From contig OZ024828.1 in NCBI GenBank assembly GCA_964016985.1, positions 78,079,869 through 78,143,868 of the forward strand: a DNA stretch of 64,000 nt. Reading direction: 5' to 3'. Below, in pieces: positions 20,290 to 30,606 of the stretch. Both the position numbers and the translations under genes were made by a program. Position 1 is the first letter of the stretch; the number at the start of each line of letters is the position of its first letter. Source of the DNA: Anodontia alba (taxonomy: Eukaryota; Mollusca; Bivalvia; Lucinida; Lucinidae). The notes beneath the pieces were generated by a model. The model saw nothing but the letters and a program-made list of their open reading frames with translations, did not search any database and was not told the origin of the DNA.

Positions 20290-20640
20290 CAGGATTGTGG
20301 AATTATAAAATTTAATTACTTGTCCACAGACAAGTAAATGGTCAAAATCTACTTGTCCTACTAAAATTTACTTGCCCAAAAATTGACATTTTCCTTATAT
20401 CTTGAAGAAAACATGTTGTGGGTACTCATTAGAAGTGCCTCACAGAGGCACTTCTAATGAGTACCCACAACATATGTTTCCTTCAAGAAATAATGAAAAT
20501 ATATATCTCACAATCTGGATTCTCTTCTTAGCTAGATCTATGAAGTCCTTGTCCCAGGAAAAGTAAATCAAAATTTCATACTTGTCCTCAGGGAAATGGG
20601 ACAAGTTGGACAAGTCGGGCATGCTATTTCCACAGCCCTC
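20290..20640. mobile_element. hAT-like MITE with an FB-E insertion
   Basis: Ends CAGGATTGTGGAATTA and TATTTCCACAGCCCTC are imperfect inverted repeats. GCTAAGG lies immediately outside both (20283-20289 and 20641-20647). ACTTGTCC repeats fill both shoulders. A complete FB-E copy sits inside at 20393-20545. Confidence 0.65.
20393..20545. repeat. FB-E foldback element, copy 8, nested
   Basis: GTTGTGGGTACTCATTAGAA with an apex of GTGCCTCACAGAGGCAC, perfect on both arms. The right end is TCTTAGCTAGATCTATG. Confidence 0.75.
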
Positions 20641-21229
20641 GCTAAGGCCTCAATGAGAACTTGTACAAGCCCAGGAAGATGTGAATCCACACATTTTGTG
20701 CATGCTCGAAGGCACTTTTTCGCTTGAGATGGCCCATGTGATAAAAAGTACCTTTTTTGCTGGTAATTGCTCATAAAGCTTCCTTTCACGGCCCTATCTT
20801 CAGTCAAAGCCCGGTTTTCAAATTACTGGTAGTTTTTGTACAAAAGGTGAAGAGTTGAAGATTGGTCCAACAAGTTTTCTCTGAGCAAATTGTTCTGCTA
20901 AAGTATTCTAATTGTTTCATTGTTAGAAGGGATATGTTGTAAGTGATCCATACAGTTGACAGATTTTATCATCATCATCATCATCATCATCATCTAAGTA
21001 TCTCTGTATAAAAGAAGGGGAGCAAATTCTTTCCTAATAGATTAGACCCTTATCAGAAGGGGACAATAATAATTTTGATAGAGTTGTCTCCCCTAAAAGT
21101 GTATCATTTACCCATAATGATGCTAATTGCAGTCTCTATTTTCTGGAATTTACTGCTCATTAACAGATCAAATCATCCAGTGCTTTGAGATTAATATAGA
21201 TGCAAACTGATCTGGGTATGCTCTGAAAT
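20641..21229. other. Unassigned, with an (ATC) microsatellite
   Basis: An ATC run occupies 20968-20993. The minus strand at 20650-20810 has phrases that look protein-like in two frames, with no splice logic. I read it as a dispersed repeat. Nothing else is visible. Confidence 0.4.
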
Positions 21230-21598
21230 TACCGTGTTCAACCTAATTACCACACATACCCCTATAAATGCACAGTAAAGCAATTCTGTAGTCTTCAGTT
21301 ACAGCCTGTGTACTATATCTACTTCTTTATAAAGGCATATGTTGTGTGTACCCATTTGAATTGCATTGTGGATGCAATTCAAATGGGTATCCACAACATA
21401 TGCTTTTATAAAGAAAATCAGAAAAAAAAGAAACCCCATAAAAACATCACATTAGCATCATTAGACAAGTCCCTCGCCGATCTTTTTTTTTTTAAAAAGT
21501 GTAGCCTTAGTCTAGACCGATGCATATTTTACCACAAGTTTTCCCAGTAATTTTGAAAAACCTAAGTGCACAGTGAAATAATTAGACTGAATATGGTA
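21230..21598. repeat. FB-F foldback element, copy 2
   Basis: TACCGTGTTCAACCTAATTA at the left, the complement of TACCATATTCAGTCTAATTA at the right. The core GCATATGTTGTGTGTACCC pairs with GGGTATCCACAACATATGC around TTTGAATTGCATTGTGGATG. Confidence 0.8.
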
Positions 21599-21639
21599 TG
21601 ATCTTTGAATTTACATGTTTCAAATATGAGATGAGAATG

Positions 21640-21765
21640 GTTAATGTCCTAAATCTTTGAACACCAAAGTTTCTGCCAAATTGGCATGTGCAAACAGTGC
21701 AGACCCAGATCAGACTGCTCCTGAAGGAGCTGCTCTTTTCATGGCCAACACTGTTTTCCATTCCA
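21640..21765. repeat. FB-J fragment
   Basis: ATGTCCTAAATCTTTGAACA, then GCAAACAGTGCAGACCCAGA with GACTGCTCCTGAAGGAGC. The right arm has been lost after the apex. Confidence 0.5.
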
Positions 21766-21991
21766 CTAATATTTTAAGAAACAACTTCAAAAAAAGCAAA
21801 ATTTAGAAGTATGGAGGAAGGGGAATAACAGAACTTTTCACTTATTTTTGGTCACCTAATTCTGACCACATCCACCCCTCGCCCCAACCCAGGTATTTAC
21901 CCTAAATATTTTGACACCTTCCCTTTGCCATACTTATACTAAAACATGTATAACTGACTACCTGTTGATGAGTCTTAAAATTACTGGATGT

Positions 21992-22053
21992 GGCAAACAA
22001 TACAGACCCTGATCAGATGCCGCAGAATGCGGCATCTGATCTGGGTCTACACT
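21992..22053. repeat. Isolated core hairpin (TTAA-2 type apex)
   Basis: GGCAAACAATACAGACCCTG to CTGGGTCTACACTGTT with apex GATGCCGCAGAATGCGGCATC. No family ends are recognisable around it. Confidence 0.6.
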
Positions 22054-22336
22054 GTTAGCTCAGACATGTCTATCCAAATTCCAAAATATGGTAAAATAAA
22101 TTACAGTGAGAGTTAATTTCATGATATGATCAAATAAACAAGCAAAATAAAGGATCTTATCTCAAATGCAATATGCTCACACCTAAATCAGCCTATTTGA
22201 TCAGATAGGAGTGAGAACAAAAAACTGAAAAACAGAAAGTGATGAAATTTGACTGTGATTTTGGAGATTTATTTCACTGACTGATTGTAAATGCTGACAA
22301 ACAAAGATTTGTGATAAAGTACCTTCCCTACCCTGT

Positions 22337-22375
22337 GGGACAACTTAGAACTAAAGGATAGGCCTTGTTTCTGGA
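22337..22375 (-). CDS. Very tentative exon, minus strand
   Basis: An acceptor GGTCACCTCCAG and a donor CAGG/GTAGGG bound 39 nt reading NKAYPLVLSCPTG in one frame. It would leave two nucleotides over, which fits the start of 12991-13076. The donor is poor and the exon short, so chance is likely. Confidence 0.2.
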
Positions 22376-22599
22376 GGTGACCTCAGATGTGCTCAAATAA
22401 ACCTATCCCCGAAAGCGTGTATATTGACACAATCTGCAGGGTTTAAGGGTTAAATATTTTGACAGACAAACCAAAGCAAATAGTGCAGACTGAGATCAGA
22501 TGTTGCAGAATGTAAAATAGATTTGTTCAAATTTTAGCACAATTATGGTGGAACTGTAGTTTTTACATAAATATGGTGCTGCCTTTTTGGGTCAATTGT

Positions 22600-23220
22600 T
22601 CACAATCGAGCCATAGTATACAAACGCCAATATTTCCTTAAGGTAGTTGTCTACGTGATTATCATTGACCAATAAAATTCAACCATGGGTTTGTACAAAA
22701 TCCAGGTAACGGTTATCTATAGCCATGCTATTCTTGTCGCTGTGACATCAGGGCCGCGGTTGTTCAAAGTGTCGTTAGCTTAACGAGCTCGTTAAGGGTC
22801 ACTTCGTTAACTGTTTTAGCAGATTCAATATACAATATTCTGATATTTTTTGCTGAAAAAATGTGAGTAGCTTTTGCACTGAAAAAGCTACTAACATTTT
22901 TTCAGCAAAAAATTTCAGCATATTTGTGTATCGCTGGATTTAAATTTTAACGAATCGTTAACTAACAACATCGTTAGCTTTGAACAACTGGGCCCAGAGT
23001 GCAATCTAAAGAGGGTTATCTTAAACCTGGACTGGAACATTGGCAAACGATGCAGACCCAGATCAGACCCCGCAGAATGTGGTGTCGATCTGGGTCTGTA
23101 CTGTTTGCTTAAATTAAAGGAAGTTAAGGGTTAAATGAAACAGTCTTAAGTCCCGGTTCAGGATCATTTTCTCAGCCTACACTCAATAAACCATCAGTGT
23201 TGTCAGTGCTTTGATTTGAA
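22600..23220. repeat. Dispersed repeat O, copy 1
   Basis: Shares CGAGCCATAGTATACAAACG, ACGTGATTATCATTGACC and GTTAAATGAAACAGTCTTAA with 36980-37450. An FB-G element interrupts it at 22751-22996. The TTAA at 23146-23149 is intact here but filled in copy 2. Confidence 0.7.
22751..22996. repeat. FB-G foldback element, copy 2
   Basis: GGGCCGCGGTTGTTCAAAG to TTTGAACAACTGGGCCC. GTTAGCTTAACGAGCTCGTT and its complement give extra stems. Core AAAATGTGAGTAGCTTTTGC with CACTGAAAAAGCTACTAACA. Confidence 0.8.
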
Positions 23221-23378
23221 GCAATGTCAGTCTGTAATTTCAGGTATAGAGTCTGTTCATACCACAAAAGAAGAACACCCTATATATTTGAACCACAACC
23301 TGAGAAAATGTTCTTTCAGCCATGTGTGCCCTGCCAAGGCAAAGATCAGCTTGCCCATCCTCACAATATGGTCACTCT

Positions 23379-23592
23379 TTAACCCTTTTCCTGCTGAATA
23401 AATTAAAATGCCATGCCCACTTCAAATTTTCAGCCAATCAGATTACTTGATCCAGGTTGCTGATACAAGTTCAAATACTGAATGGCAAACAGTGCAGATC
23501 CAGATCAGTTGGCTTCTTCAGAAGCCAACTGATATGGATCTTCACTGTTTGCAAAGGCAGGACATATCCGGGTTCAGCAGGACAAGGGTTAA
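23379..23592. repeat. TTAA-1 foldback element, copy 10
   Basis: TTAACCCTTTTCCTGCTGAA to CAGGACAAGGGTTAA. One arm has GATATGGATC where the other has GATCCAGATC. Confidence 0.85.
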
Positions 23593-23609
23593 TGTCCATT
23601 TTAATATAA

Positions 23610-23823
23610 TTAACCCTTGTCCTGCTGAATAAATTAAGATGCCATGCCCACTTCTAATTTTCAGCCAATCAAATTATTTGATCCAGGTTGTTGATACAAA
23701 TTCACATACTTAATGACAAACAGTGCAGATCCAAATCAGTTGGCTTCTTCAGAAGCCAACTGATCTGGATCTACACTGTTTGCAAAGGCAGGGTATATCC
23801 AGGTTCAGCAGGACAAGGGTTAA
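23610..23823. repeat. TTAA-1 foldback element, copy 11
   Basis: Same orientation as the previous copy and 17 bp from it. TTAACCCTTGTCCTGCTGAA to CAGGACAAGGGTTAA, apex TTCTTCAGAA intact. Confidence 0.85.
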
Positions 23824-23946
23824 AATCTTGGCTATCCAAATCAGCTCCCAGTAAAGATTAATCACACTTCACAGATACAGATGCTGATCTGAGTCTTCAT
23901 TGAGCTCATGTCCGAGGGTACATTTTCTCCCATTTTGGATAACTTC

Positions 23947-23970
23947 ATACGAGCCATTATCAAATTTGGT
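23947..23970 (+). repeat. Left target duplication and terminal inverted repeat
   Basis: ATAC followed by GAGCCATTATCAAATTTGGT, then AAAATTTCC. The sequence outside (AACTTC) does not match the other flank, so the repeat stops at GAG. Confidence 0.8.
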
Positions 23971-24328
23971 AAAATTTCCTGTCCATCAAGTATCCCATAA
24001 TAATATAGAATAGAATAAAGTTCAAAATGCCATTTCATGATACTTTTGATTGTATTCATCTAACTGAATCACTTAAATGTGTTCATTATATGTACAGATA
24101 AGTACATTTCTAGCATCAAATGTATCAATTTAAAGATTTTTGCCTGTCCGTAAACCATGTTTTGAATATTCTCCCTCAAAATTCTCAAATTCCTTCCACT
24201 TCTTTCGTAGTTTCTTTTGTATCACACTATGTAGTGCCTATTTAAATAACTGCCTGAATGTCTTTTATATGGAAAGGTTATGCCATTTCTATTGTTTTTC
24301 AATATTTACAAGTGTCACAAAGTTTCAA

Positions 24329-25136
24329 GTCTTTACCGTAACAAGTACCTATATTGCTGAAATAATTGAGGATCCCTGCTGCTTCAGAAGCTGACTTCCT
24401 GTCAGACTCTCTTGGCACTTCCTGTTCTAGCAGTACACATGTGTTTTTGTGCAGTGGTGTTAAGAAGTACACCAGAAGTTTCATCTATGTAAGTAAACTA
24501 CCTATAATAATTATATTTAGTGTCTTTACCATAACAGCAATAATTATTGATAAAATAAAACATGGTTTTTTCTTTTTATGAAACAATAATCTTAATTCCA
24601 TTCTTTTGGAAATTTGGTTCTTTTTTCCTTTGTTGAGGGAGCCATCATTATTTTAATAGCTTTTCATTTGTAATATCTCCTTACCATAACAGTCTTAACC
24701 GTAACAACACAAACTGTTATGGTTAAGACAAATTCTGTTATGGTTAAGACTTTCAGTCAAAAAAAGCCTCTGTCTTTTCTGTTTTCAAAGACAGTAATTA
24801 TTTTGACATCCTTTGTTTCATACCTATTTGATAATAACTGTAATGTGAACTTTGCAATCTAGTTAAAGGACTGGTAGGGTTACTGGTGATAGATCATTAA
24901 ATGTTCTGTTACGGTTAAGACAGGCTGTTATGGTAAGGACAAACGTTAGCTAGCATCTTACAAATGTTTGATAGTAACAATTTGGATACCACTATTAAAA
25001 TTCTTTAATACTGAAAATTTAATGTAAATGACCATAATATGAACTTTTCAATCTAGTTAAAAAGACTAGTATGGTTACTAATGGTAGTTCATGAAATGTT
25101 TTGTTATTGTTAAGACAGACTGTTATGGTAAGGACA
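24329..25136. promoter_or_regulatory. Left subterminal motif cluster
   Basis: Ten copies of TGTTAYGGTWARGACA. Four are in minus polarity (24329, 24521, 24678, 24692), then six in plus (24715, 24736, 24907, 24926, 25102, 25121). Most plus copies occur as close pairs about 20 bp apart. In other DNA transposons such subterminal repeats bind the transposase, and that role is inferred here. Confidence 0.8.
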
Positions 25137-25225
25137 AATGTTAGTTAACATTTTACAAATTTTCTTTATCAACAATTTAGTTATCACTATATATATTCTT
25201 TAACACTGACCATTTAATAATGACT
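24838..25225. repeat. Tandem duplication in the left arm, about 195 bp
   Basis: CAATCTAGTTAAAG recurs 194 bp later and the motif pair 24907/24926 recurs as 25102/25121. The copies are moderately diverged, so this is older than the insertion-level duplications nearby. Confidence 0.75.
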
Positions 25226-25435
25226 ATAATTTACCTAGAACACGCATTTGTATGTACAATTTGGTATGAAAAAATGAAAAAAAAATGCAGACTTTTCTAC
25301 ATAAAGTTACTCATAACTAGTTCTGTATTGGCATCGGAAAAACAATATTATTTTAACTTGCCCATGGATACATTTTCAGTCGATACATCCAGGCTGTACA
25401 AATGACGATTTTTGGAAGATTAATTGGCTGTTTTC

Positions 25436-25545
25436 TCGTACTTTTGGTGTAAATGTAGATTGCAGATACTTGTTAGAATCACATCAATGAGGTGGTTCTA
25501 AAAAGTACTGACAATCTGTTTTTGAACAGTAATACCAAAGTTAAC
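25436..25545. repeat. FB-E-like foldback inside the transposon
   Basis: AGATTGCAGATACTTGTTAG / CTAAAAAGTACTGACAATCT with apex AATCACATCAATGAGGTGGTT. It sits between the left motif cluster and the gene. Confidence 0.6.
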
Positions 25546-25551
25546 GCTTAC

Positions 25552-25596
25552 CCCTGTAAACCCCATTCATCTCCATAAAATGTGGGGTTTACAGGG
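25552..25596. repeat. Perfect 14-bp stem-loop
   Basis: CCCTGTAAACCCCA and TGGGGTTTACAGGG separated by 17 bases, just downstream of the foldback and about 270 bp before the gene. It could be a small insertion or a leader-RNA structure. Confidence 0.7.
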
Positions 25597-25866
25597 ATAT
25601 ACTCACTGAGACTTACTAACATGATGTTCTTGGAATTTGCAGTACATGTAAACAGTCTACCTTGACCACATACCATTGCTAATTGCTCATGTAGAAGATT
25701 TGGGTACTTGGAAGCTTCATGTGGACAATGAAAGCTTAGATCAGATTGTGAGAATGTGCAAGCTGAGTGAGAATGTGCAAGCTGATTGAGCTTTTGCTCA
25801 CTTACCATGTAATATAGCAGATTTTCTCATGATGGGCCTTCTATATTTTAAACAGATTTAAAGAAA

Positions 25867-28800
25867 ATGGGAATGTCAAATGCAGAAAGACAGAGAAAGT
25901 TCAGAGAAAACAGAGACAGGAACCCAGAAAAGAGGGAAGCTTACTTACAGAGAGAAAGAAACAGAAATATGAAGAAAAAAGAAAAAGGGATCTTAAAAAG
26001 TGTGCAAGATATGACAGCCAGAGAGAAAAGAGCAGCAAGAAAGCGTTGGCGAAATCAAAAGCGCAAAAAAAGAGAACAAATAAAAGAACAAGCCAAAGTA
26101 ATGAAAAGCTTGCTCACCCCACCAAACACACCTGCAGGTGTAAATGGACTTCCTGAAGATGTAGTAGTACAACAGAAGAAACAAAGCTCTAAAAAGAAAA
26201 AAAGGGAGATAGCAAAGTGCTACAGAGATAATGAACGTTTAAAAAAAGAACTGGCAAAACAAAAATTGGTTTCAGACAAGTACAGAAAAAGATTAGAAAG
26301 ACAAAGTGAAATGCAAAAGAGACAAGAAAGTAAATTGGACACACCACGCACTAAAACAAGAAAGCTACTCCGCCACTTTCCACAGAAGATAGTGAGAAAA
26401 ACGTTAGTTTTTCAAACTGCACTTATAGAGCAAATAAAACAGAAATACAGAAATAAGCTTAAAAAGGGGCAGAAAAAAGACATCCTTGATATACTGCATG
26501 GTTCAGTACTAAGAAAGTATAAGATAAAAACTGCAGCAATGAGGATATTAGGTATTAACCTTCGAAACAAAAGAGTAACAGAAAGAAAATCATTATCACG
26601 GACAATGTATAGCAGAGTGAGAGAATTTTATGAAAGGGATGATGTATCAAGAATGACATCTGGAATAAGAAATACAGTGACAGTAAATAAGCAAAGGAGA
26701 CAAAGAAGAGTGTTAAATGACACTTTAAGAAATTTGCATGTAAAATTTTTAAGCGAAACAAGTGAGAAATTAAGCTACACAACATTTTGCCGTCTGAGGC
26801 CATTTTGGGTGAAACATCCCACAGACAGAGATAGAGATACATGTCTGTGTAGATTATGTGACAACACATATATGATGGCATCTGCTTTAAGACAGGCAAA
26901 TATCTTGAAAACAGATGATCTAGAAGACATCTGCATAGAAACTGTATGTAGTGCTGAGAAAAAGGAATGCATGTTCAAAACTTGTACAGAATGTAATGAG
27001 TTACGAATACACTTCGACAGATCCAATGAAACTGAAGATATACAGTGGGAGGAATGGAGAACAAAAACAGAAAAACGAATGATTAGTACTGGGAAAGAGC
27101 TACAGGAGAAAGACGTTACCTTTACTATAAAAGAAACACTTAATAGCACAGTTAATGACTTGTGTGACAAATTTGAAGATCAAGTGGACAGATATAAAAA
27201 ACATTTATTTACTTACAGGTGGCAGTACAATTATCTTAGAACCAGAAAAGAACACTTAAAAGAAAGTGAATGCATAGTTCATGTGGATTTTTCTGAAAAT
27301 TATGAGGGTAAAATGTCAAAGCAAGTTCAAGGCATGAATTTTGGAGCATCTAAGAGACAGATTTCACTCCATACTGGAGTATTATACCTAGCAGAGGGAA
27401 AACAACAAACATTCTGTACGGTATCAGATAATATCCACCATGGTCCGGCTGCAATATGGGCACATCTTAGTCCAGTCCTTACTGATATAAGAAAAAAATA
27501 CCAACAAATAAAGAGTGTTGAATTTTTCAACGATGGTCCATCTAGCCAGTACAGACAAAAGTATAACTTTTATTTGCTTGTTTCAGAACCTTATAATTTA
27601 GGTTTTCAAAATGTTGAATGGAACTTTTTTGAAGCCGGCCATGGCAAAGGAGTGCCTGATGCCGTTGGTGGATCTATTAAAAGAAAAGCTGATCAAAAAG
27701 TGAAATATGGCCAAACAATCATGTCAGCAAACATGTTTGTGAAACATCTGAAGGACAGTAAGACAATATTAATTGAAATTAAGGAAGACAAAATCGAAAA
27801 AGCAAGAAATGAGTTGAGAAATACAAATCCAAAGGCAATACCGGGAACTCTACGACTTCATCAGATAAAATCATGTATTCCAGGCAGCCTTTTCTATAGA
27901 GACATAAGCTGTGTTTGTACAAAGCCTAAAGAGTGTCAGGGTCACGAATTAAAAAGTCATAAATTTCCAGACATTTATGTTGAGAGACCACTTAATCAGA
28001 ACAATCAGAGCAATGCAAATGAGTCAGGCAGAGGCAAAAAAGAAACTAAATGCTCTTCATCAAAAACAAGCAGTACAGATTCAGATAAAGGAAACAAAAA
28101 CACCAGTGAAGAACAAAACAAAGAAGCAACAGGAAAGAGTCACCATGAATTTTATGAAGAACTCAGGAAATGTAAAGGACTCCGACAGCTTAGAAATAAA
28201 TGTCAAGAAATCACTGATAGCTTCGGTGAACTTGACAACATTCCTCAGTCTGTTACCTTCCTATCTGGTCAGTTTGAAGTTGATACAATTGCCATAGAAG
28301 ATTATCCTGATGATGTGCCATACTGTAAAGCCCTCTATCCAAGCAAAGTACCAGCAGATGGTAATTGTTTACCCTCCTGTGGTAGTGTGTTTGGATATGG
28401 ATTTCCTAATTTTAGCAATGAAGTAAGATTAAGAATTCTTTGTGAGCTTGTTCTTCATGAAAATAAATATCTGAACAATGAGTTTTTGCTAGCAGGCTTG
28501 TCAGATACAGTCAGAGATAGAAACCTCGTACGGGCATATGCACAATACTCAGATATGTGGGTTCCAGGAATGAGATTGAATGAAGATACAATAAAAAGCA
28601 TTTATCGCATGGAACTACACAAAATAAAGATTAATCACTCATTCATGGGAATATGGCAAATTCATGCTCTTTCAAGTGTACTGAAAATCCCCATTTTTTC
28701 TGTCTATCCAAAGAAAGGTGTTCCTTCAGTTTGCCAGCATCTGAATAGGCTAGTAATGCCACGGCTTGGTAAGCAAATTTCTATTCCAAGGTATATTCTG

Positions 28801-30606
28801 TGGACGAGTACAAGAACTGATGAGATGGTCCATGAATATTGGAACCCAAATCATTTTGTCCCCTGTCTGCCAACTGAGGAGTATGTAAGTGACAGCAAGT
28901 CAATAAGTTCTGAGGTAAGTTTCCTTGCAGAAGGTTTACAAAATAAGAACAGAAGTACTAGTAAGGCAAAGTGCAGTATGTCAAAGAAAAAATGGAGAAA
29001 GTTTAGGAAGGGTCTGAGTAACCCCGGCATGGTGTATACCGAGTCCGAAACTCAATCAGAGACAGGCATAAGAAATATTCAGATGGAGCACTCTGAGTTG
29101 AGTAGTCAGTCAGGTACTGGTGGTGGTATTATAGAGAAGGAGCAAACTAAGTCAGGAAGTCAGTCAGGAACAGGTGCAAGTAAGACAGAGATGAAGCACA
29201 CTGAATCAGGTTGTCAGTCAGGATCAGGTGTAAACAGTAGAGAGATTGAAGACACTCGGTCAGGAAATAAGCAAGGAACAGGTAAAAGTAATATAGAGAA
29301 GGAACATGTTCAGCCAGCAAGTCAGTTAGAAACAAGTGTAAGCAGTACTGGTATAGAGATGGAACACAGTGAGTTAGAAGCTCAGTCAAAAATAAATAGA
29401 AGTAATATAGAGGTGGAGCACACAGAGTCAGGAAGTCAGTCAGGAGTAGGTGTGAGTGAGCATGTGGAGCCAGGAAGCCAGTCAGGAGCAGGTGTAAGTA
29501 ATACAGAGATGGAGCACATGGCATCAAAAAGTCAGTCAGGAACAGGTGTAAGTAATATAGAGGTGGAGCACATGGAGTCAGAAAGTCAGTCAGAAGCAGG
29601 TGTAAGTAATATAGACATGTTGCATATAGCTATGGAGCACATGGAGTCAGGAAGTCAATCAGGAGCAGGAGTAAGTAATATAGAGATGGAGCACATGGAG
29701 TCAAGAAGTCAGTCAGAAACTGATGTAAGTAATATAAAGATGGATCACATGGAGTCAGAAAGTCAGTCAGGAGCAGGTGTAAGTAGTATAGAGATAAAGC
29801 ACATGGAGTCAGAAAGTCAGTTAGAAGCAGATGTAAGTAATATAGAAATGATGCATATAGCTATGGAGCACATGGAGTCAGGAAATCAGTCAGGAGCAGG
29901 TGTAAGTAATACAGGGATGGAGTCAGGAAGTTGGTCAAGAGCAGGTGTAAGTCTTATAGAGACAGAGCAGATGGAGTTAGGAAGTCAGTCAGGAGTAGGT
30001 GTAAACTATATAGCAATGGAGCACATGGAATCTGGAAGTCAGTCAGGAGCAGGAGTAAGTGATACAGATATGGAGCACATGGAGTCTGGAAGTCAGTCTG
30101 AAGCAGGTATAAGTACTACAGAGACTGAACACATGGAGTCAGGAAACACTAAGTCAGGAAGTCAATCAGGAACAGGGATAAGCAATGAAGTAATTGGGAC
30201 AGCTGAGTCAGGAAGTAAGTCAGGAACCAGTCTAAGTAACCTTGAGATGGAGCAAAAAGACTCATATAATGAAAGAGAGAAAGAAGCAGTAGATTGGAAG
30301 AGCATACCACATCCAACAAACTGTGTAGGTAAGTATGTGATCGTGAAATATGGAAAACATGCATACCCTGGCATTGTAGAGGATGCAGGTGAAAATGATG
30401 TTTATGTCCAGTGCATGCATGGTGTTGGTAGAAAACAGTGTAACATTTTCTACTGGCCTAAGAAAATTATTGACCGATGCTGGTATGATTTTGAAGATAT
30501 ATTAGCTGTCATTCCTGTACCAACAAGAATACCAGGTTCATATTCTCATTTTAAAGTAAATGATAGTATCTGGAATTCTGTCACTGAGGAGGTAGCGAAA
30601 AAATAA
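25867..30606 (+). CDS. Transposase-like protein with vertnin/OTU-like domain, 1579 aa
   Basis: Single uninterrupted frame. The ATG has A at -3 and G at +4. Residues 1-75 are very basic (NAERQRKFRENRDRNPEKRE, then RKRWRNQKRKKR), followed by a coiled coil near 108-160, probably DNA-binding or dimerising. Cysteines 326, 328, 331, 356, 361, 368, 373 and 376 form a likely zinc cluster. Residues 470-660 look RNase H-like: HVDFSENY (D474), FFNDGPSSQY (D556), FFEAGHGKGVPDAVGG (E589, D598). I take D474, D556 and D598 (or E589) as the acidic set. Residues 815-1010 resemble vertnin and OTU cysteine proteases: VPADGNCLPS (D831, C834) and WNPNHFVPC (H996). Residues 1055-1465 are 18-residue repeats. Residues 1480-1560 (VGKYVIVKYGKHAYPGIV) look like a small SH3/Tudor-type barrel. 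I recall similar ends in invertebrate transposon proteins. The gene probably mobilises the surrounding element, and the job of the protease-like part is unknown. Confidence 0.85.
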   Translation: MGMSNAERQRKFRENRDRNPEKREAYLQRERNRNMKKKEKGILKSVQDMTAREKRAARKRWRNQKRKKREQIKEQAKVMKSLLTPPNTPAGVNGLPEDVVVQQKKQSSKKKKREIAKCYRDNERLKKELAKQKLVSDKYRKRLERQSEMQKRQESKLDTPRTKTRKLLRHFPQKIVRKTLVFQTALIEQIKQKYRNKLKKGQKKDILDILHGSVLRKYKIKTAAMRILGINLRNKRVTERKSLSRTMYSRVREFYERDDVSRMTSGIRNTVTVNKQRRQRRVLNDTLRNLHVKFLSETSEKLSYTTFCRLRPFWVKHPTDRDRDTCLCRLCDNTYMMASALRQANILKTDDLEDICIETVCSAEKKECMFKTCTECNELRIHFDRSNETEDIQWEEWRTKTEKRMISTGKELQEKDVTFTIKETLNSTVNDLCDKFEDQVDRYKKHLFTYRWQYNYLRTRKEHLKESECIVHVDFSENYEGKMSKQVQGMNFGASKRQISLHTGVLYLAEGKQQTFCTVSDNIHHGPAAIWAHLSPVLTDIRKKYQQIKSVEFFNDGPSSQYRQKYNFYLLVSEPYNLGFQNVEWNFFEAGHGKGVPDAVGGSIKRKADQKVKYGQTIMSANMFVKHLKDSKTILIEIKEDKIEKARNELRNTNPKAIPGTLRLHQIKSCIPGSLFYRDISCVCTKPKECQGHELKSHKFPDIYVERPLNQNNQSNANESGRGKKETKCSSSKTSSTDSDKGNKNTSEEQNKEATGKSHHEFYEELRKCKGLRQLRNKCQEITDSFGELDNIPQSVTFLSGQFEVDTIAIEDYPDDVPYCKALYPSKVPADGNCLPSCGSVFGYGFPNFSNEVRLRILCELVLHENKYLNNEFLLAGLSDTVRDRNLVRAYAQYSDMWVPGMRLNEDTIKSIYRMELHKIKINHSFMGIWQIHALSSVLKIPIFSVYPKKGVPSVCQHLNRLVMPRLGKQISIPRYILWTSTRTDEMVHEYWNPNHFVPCLPTEEYVSDSKSISSEVSFLAEGLQNKNRSTSKAKCSMSKKKWRKFRKGLSNPGMVYTESETQSETGIRNIQMEHSELSSQSGTGGGIIEKEQTKSGSQSGTGASKTEMKHTESGCQSGSGVNSREIEDTRSGNKQGTGKSNIEKEHVQPASQLETSVSSTGIEMEHSELEAQSKINRSNIEVEHTESGSQSGVGVSEHVEPGSQSGAGVSNTEMEHMASKSQSGTGVSNIEVEHMESESQSEAGVSNIDMLHIAMEHMESGSQSGAGVSNIEMEHMESRSQSETDVSNIKMDHMESESQSGAGVSSIEIKHMESESQLEADVSNIEMMHIAMEHMESGNQSGAGVSNTGMESGSWSRAGVSLIETEQMELGSQSGVGVNYIAMEHMESGSQSGAGVSDTDMEHMESGSQSEAGISTTETEHMESGNTKSGSQSGTGISNEVIGTAESGSKSGTSLSNLEMEQKDSYNEREKEAVDWKSIPHPTNCVGKYVIVKYGKHAYPGIVEDAGENDVYVQCMHGVGRKQCNIFYWPKKIIDRCWYDFEDILAVIPVPTRIPGSYSHFKVNDSIWNSVTEEVAKK
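29038..30262 (+). repeat. 54-bp in-frame minisatellite within the transposon gene
   Basis: About twenty diverged 18-residue units of the form VSNIEMEHMESGSQSGAG. Two units carry an extra MHIA or MLHIA. The tract is acidic and Ser/Gln-rich, probably a flexible linker between the OTU-like and C-terminal domains. The reading frame is maintained through all length changes. Confidence 0.9.

Noticed and set aside
20568..20807. Minus-strand frame that looks protein-like
   Set aside because: Two overlapping frames look equally protein-like and I recall similar phrases from dispersed bivalve repeats. No splice sites support it.
25867..30606. Naming the gene as the host gene vertnin
   Set aside because: Only the central-to-late part resembles vertnin. 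The RNase H-like domain, inverted ends and subterminal arrays mark it as a transposon gene.
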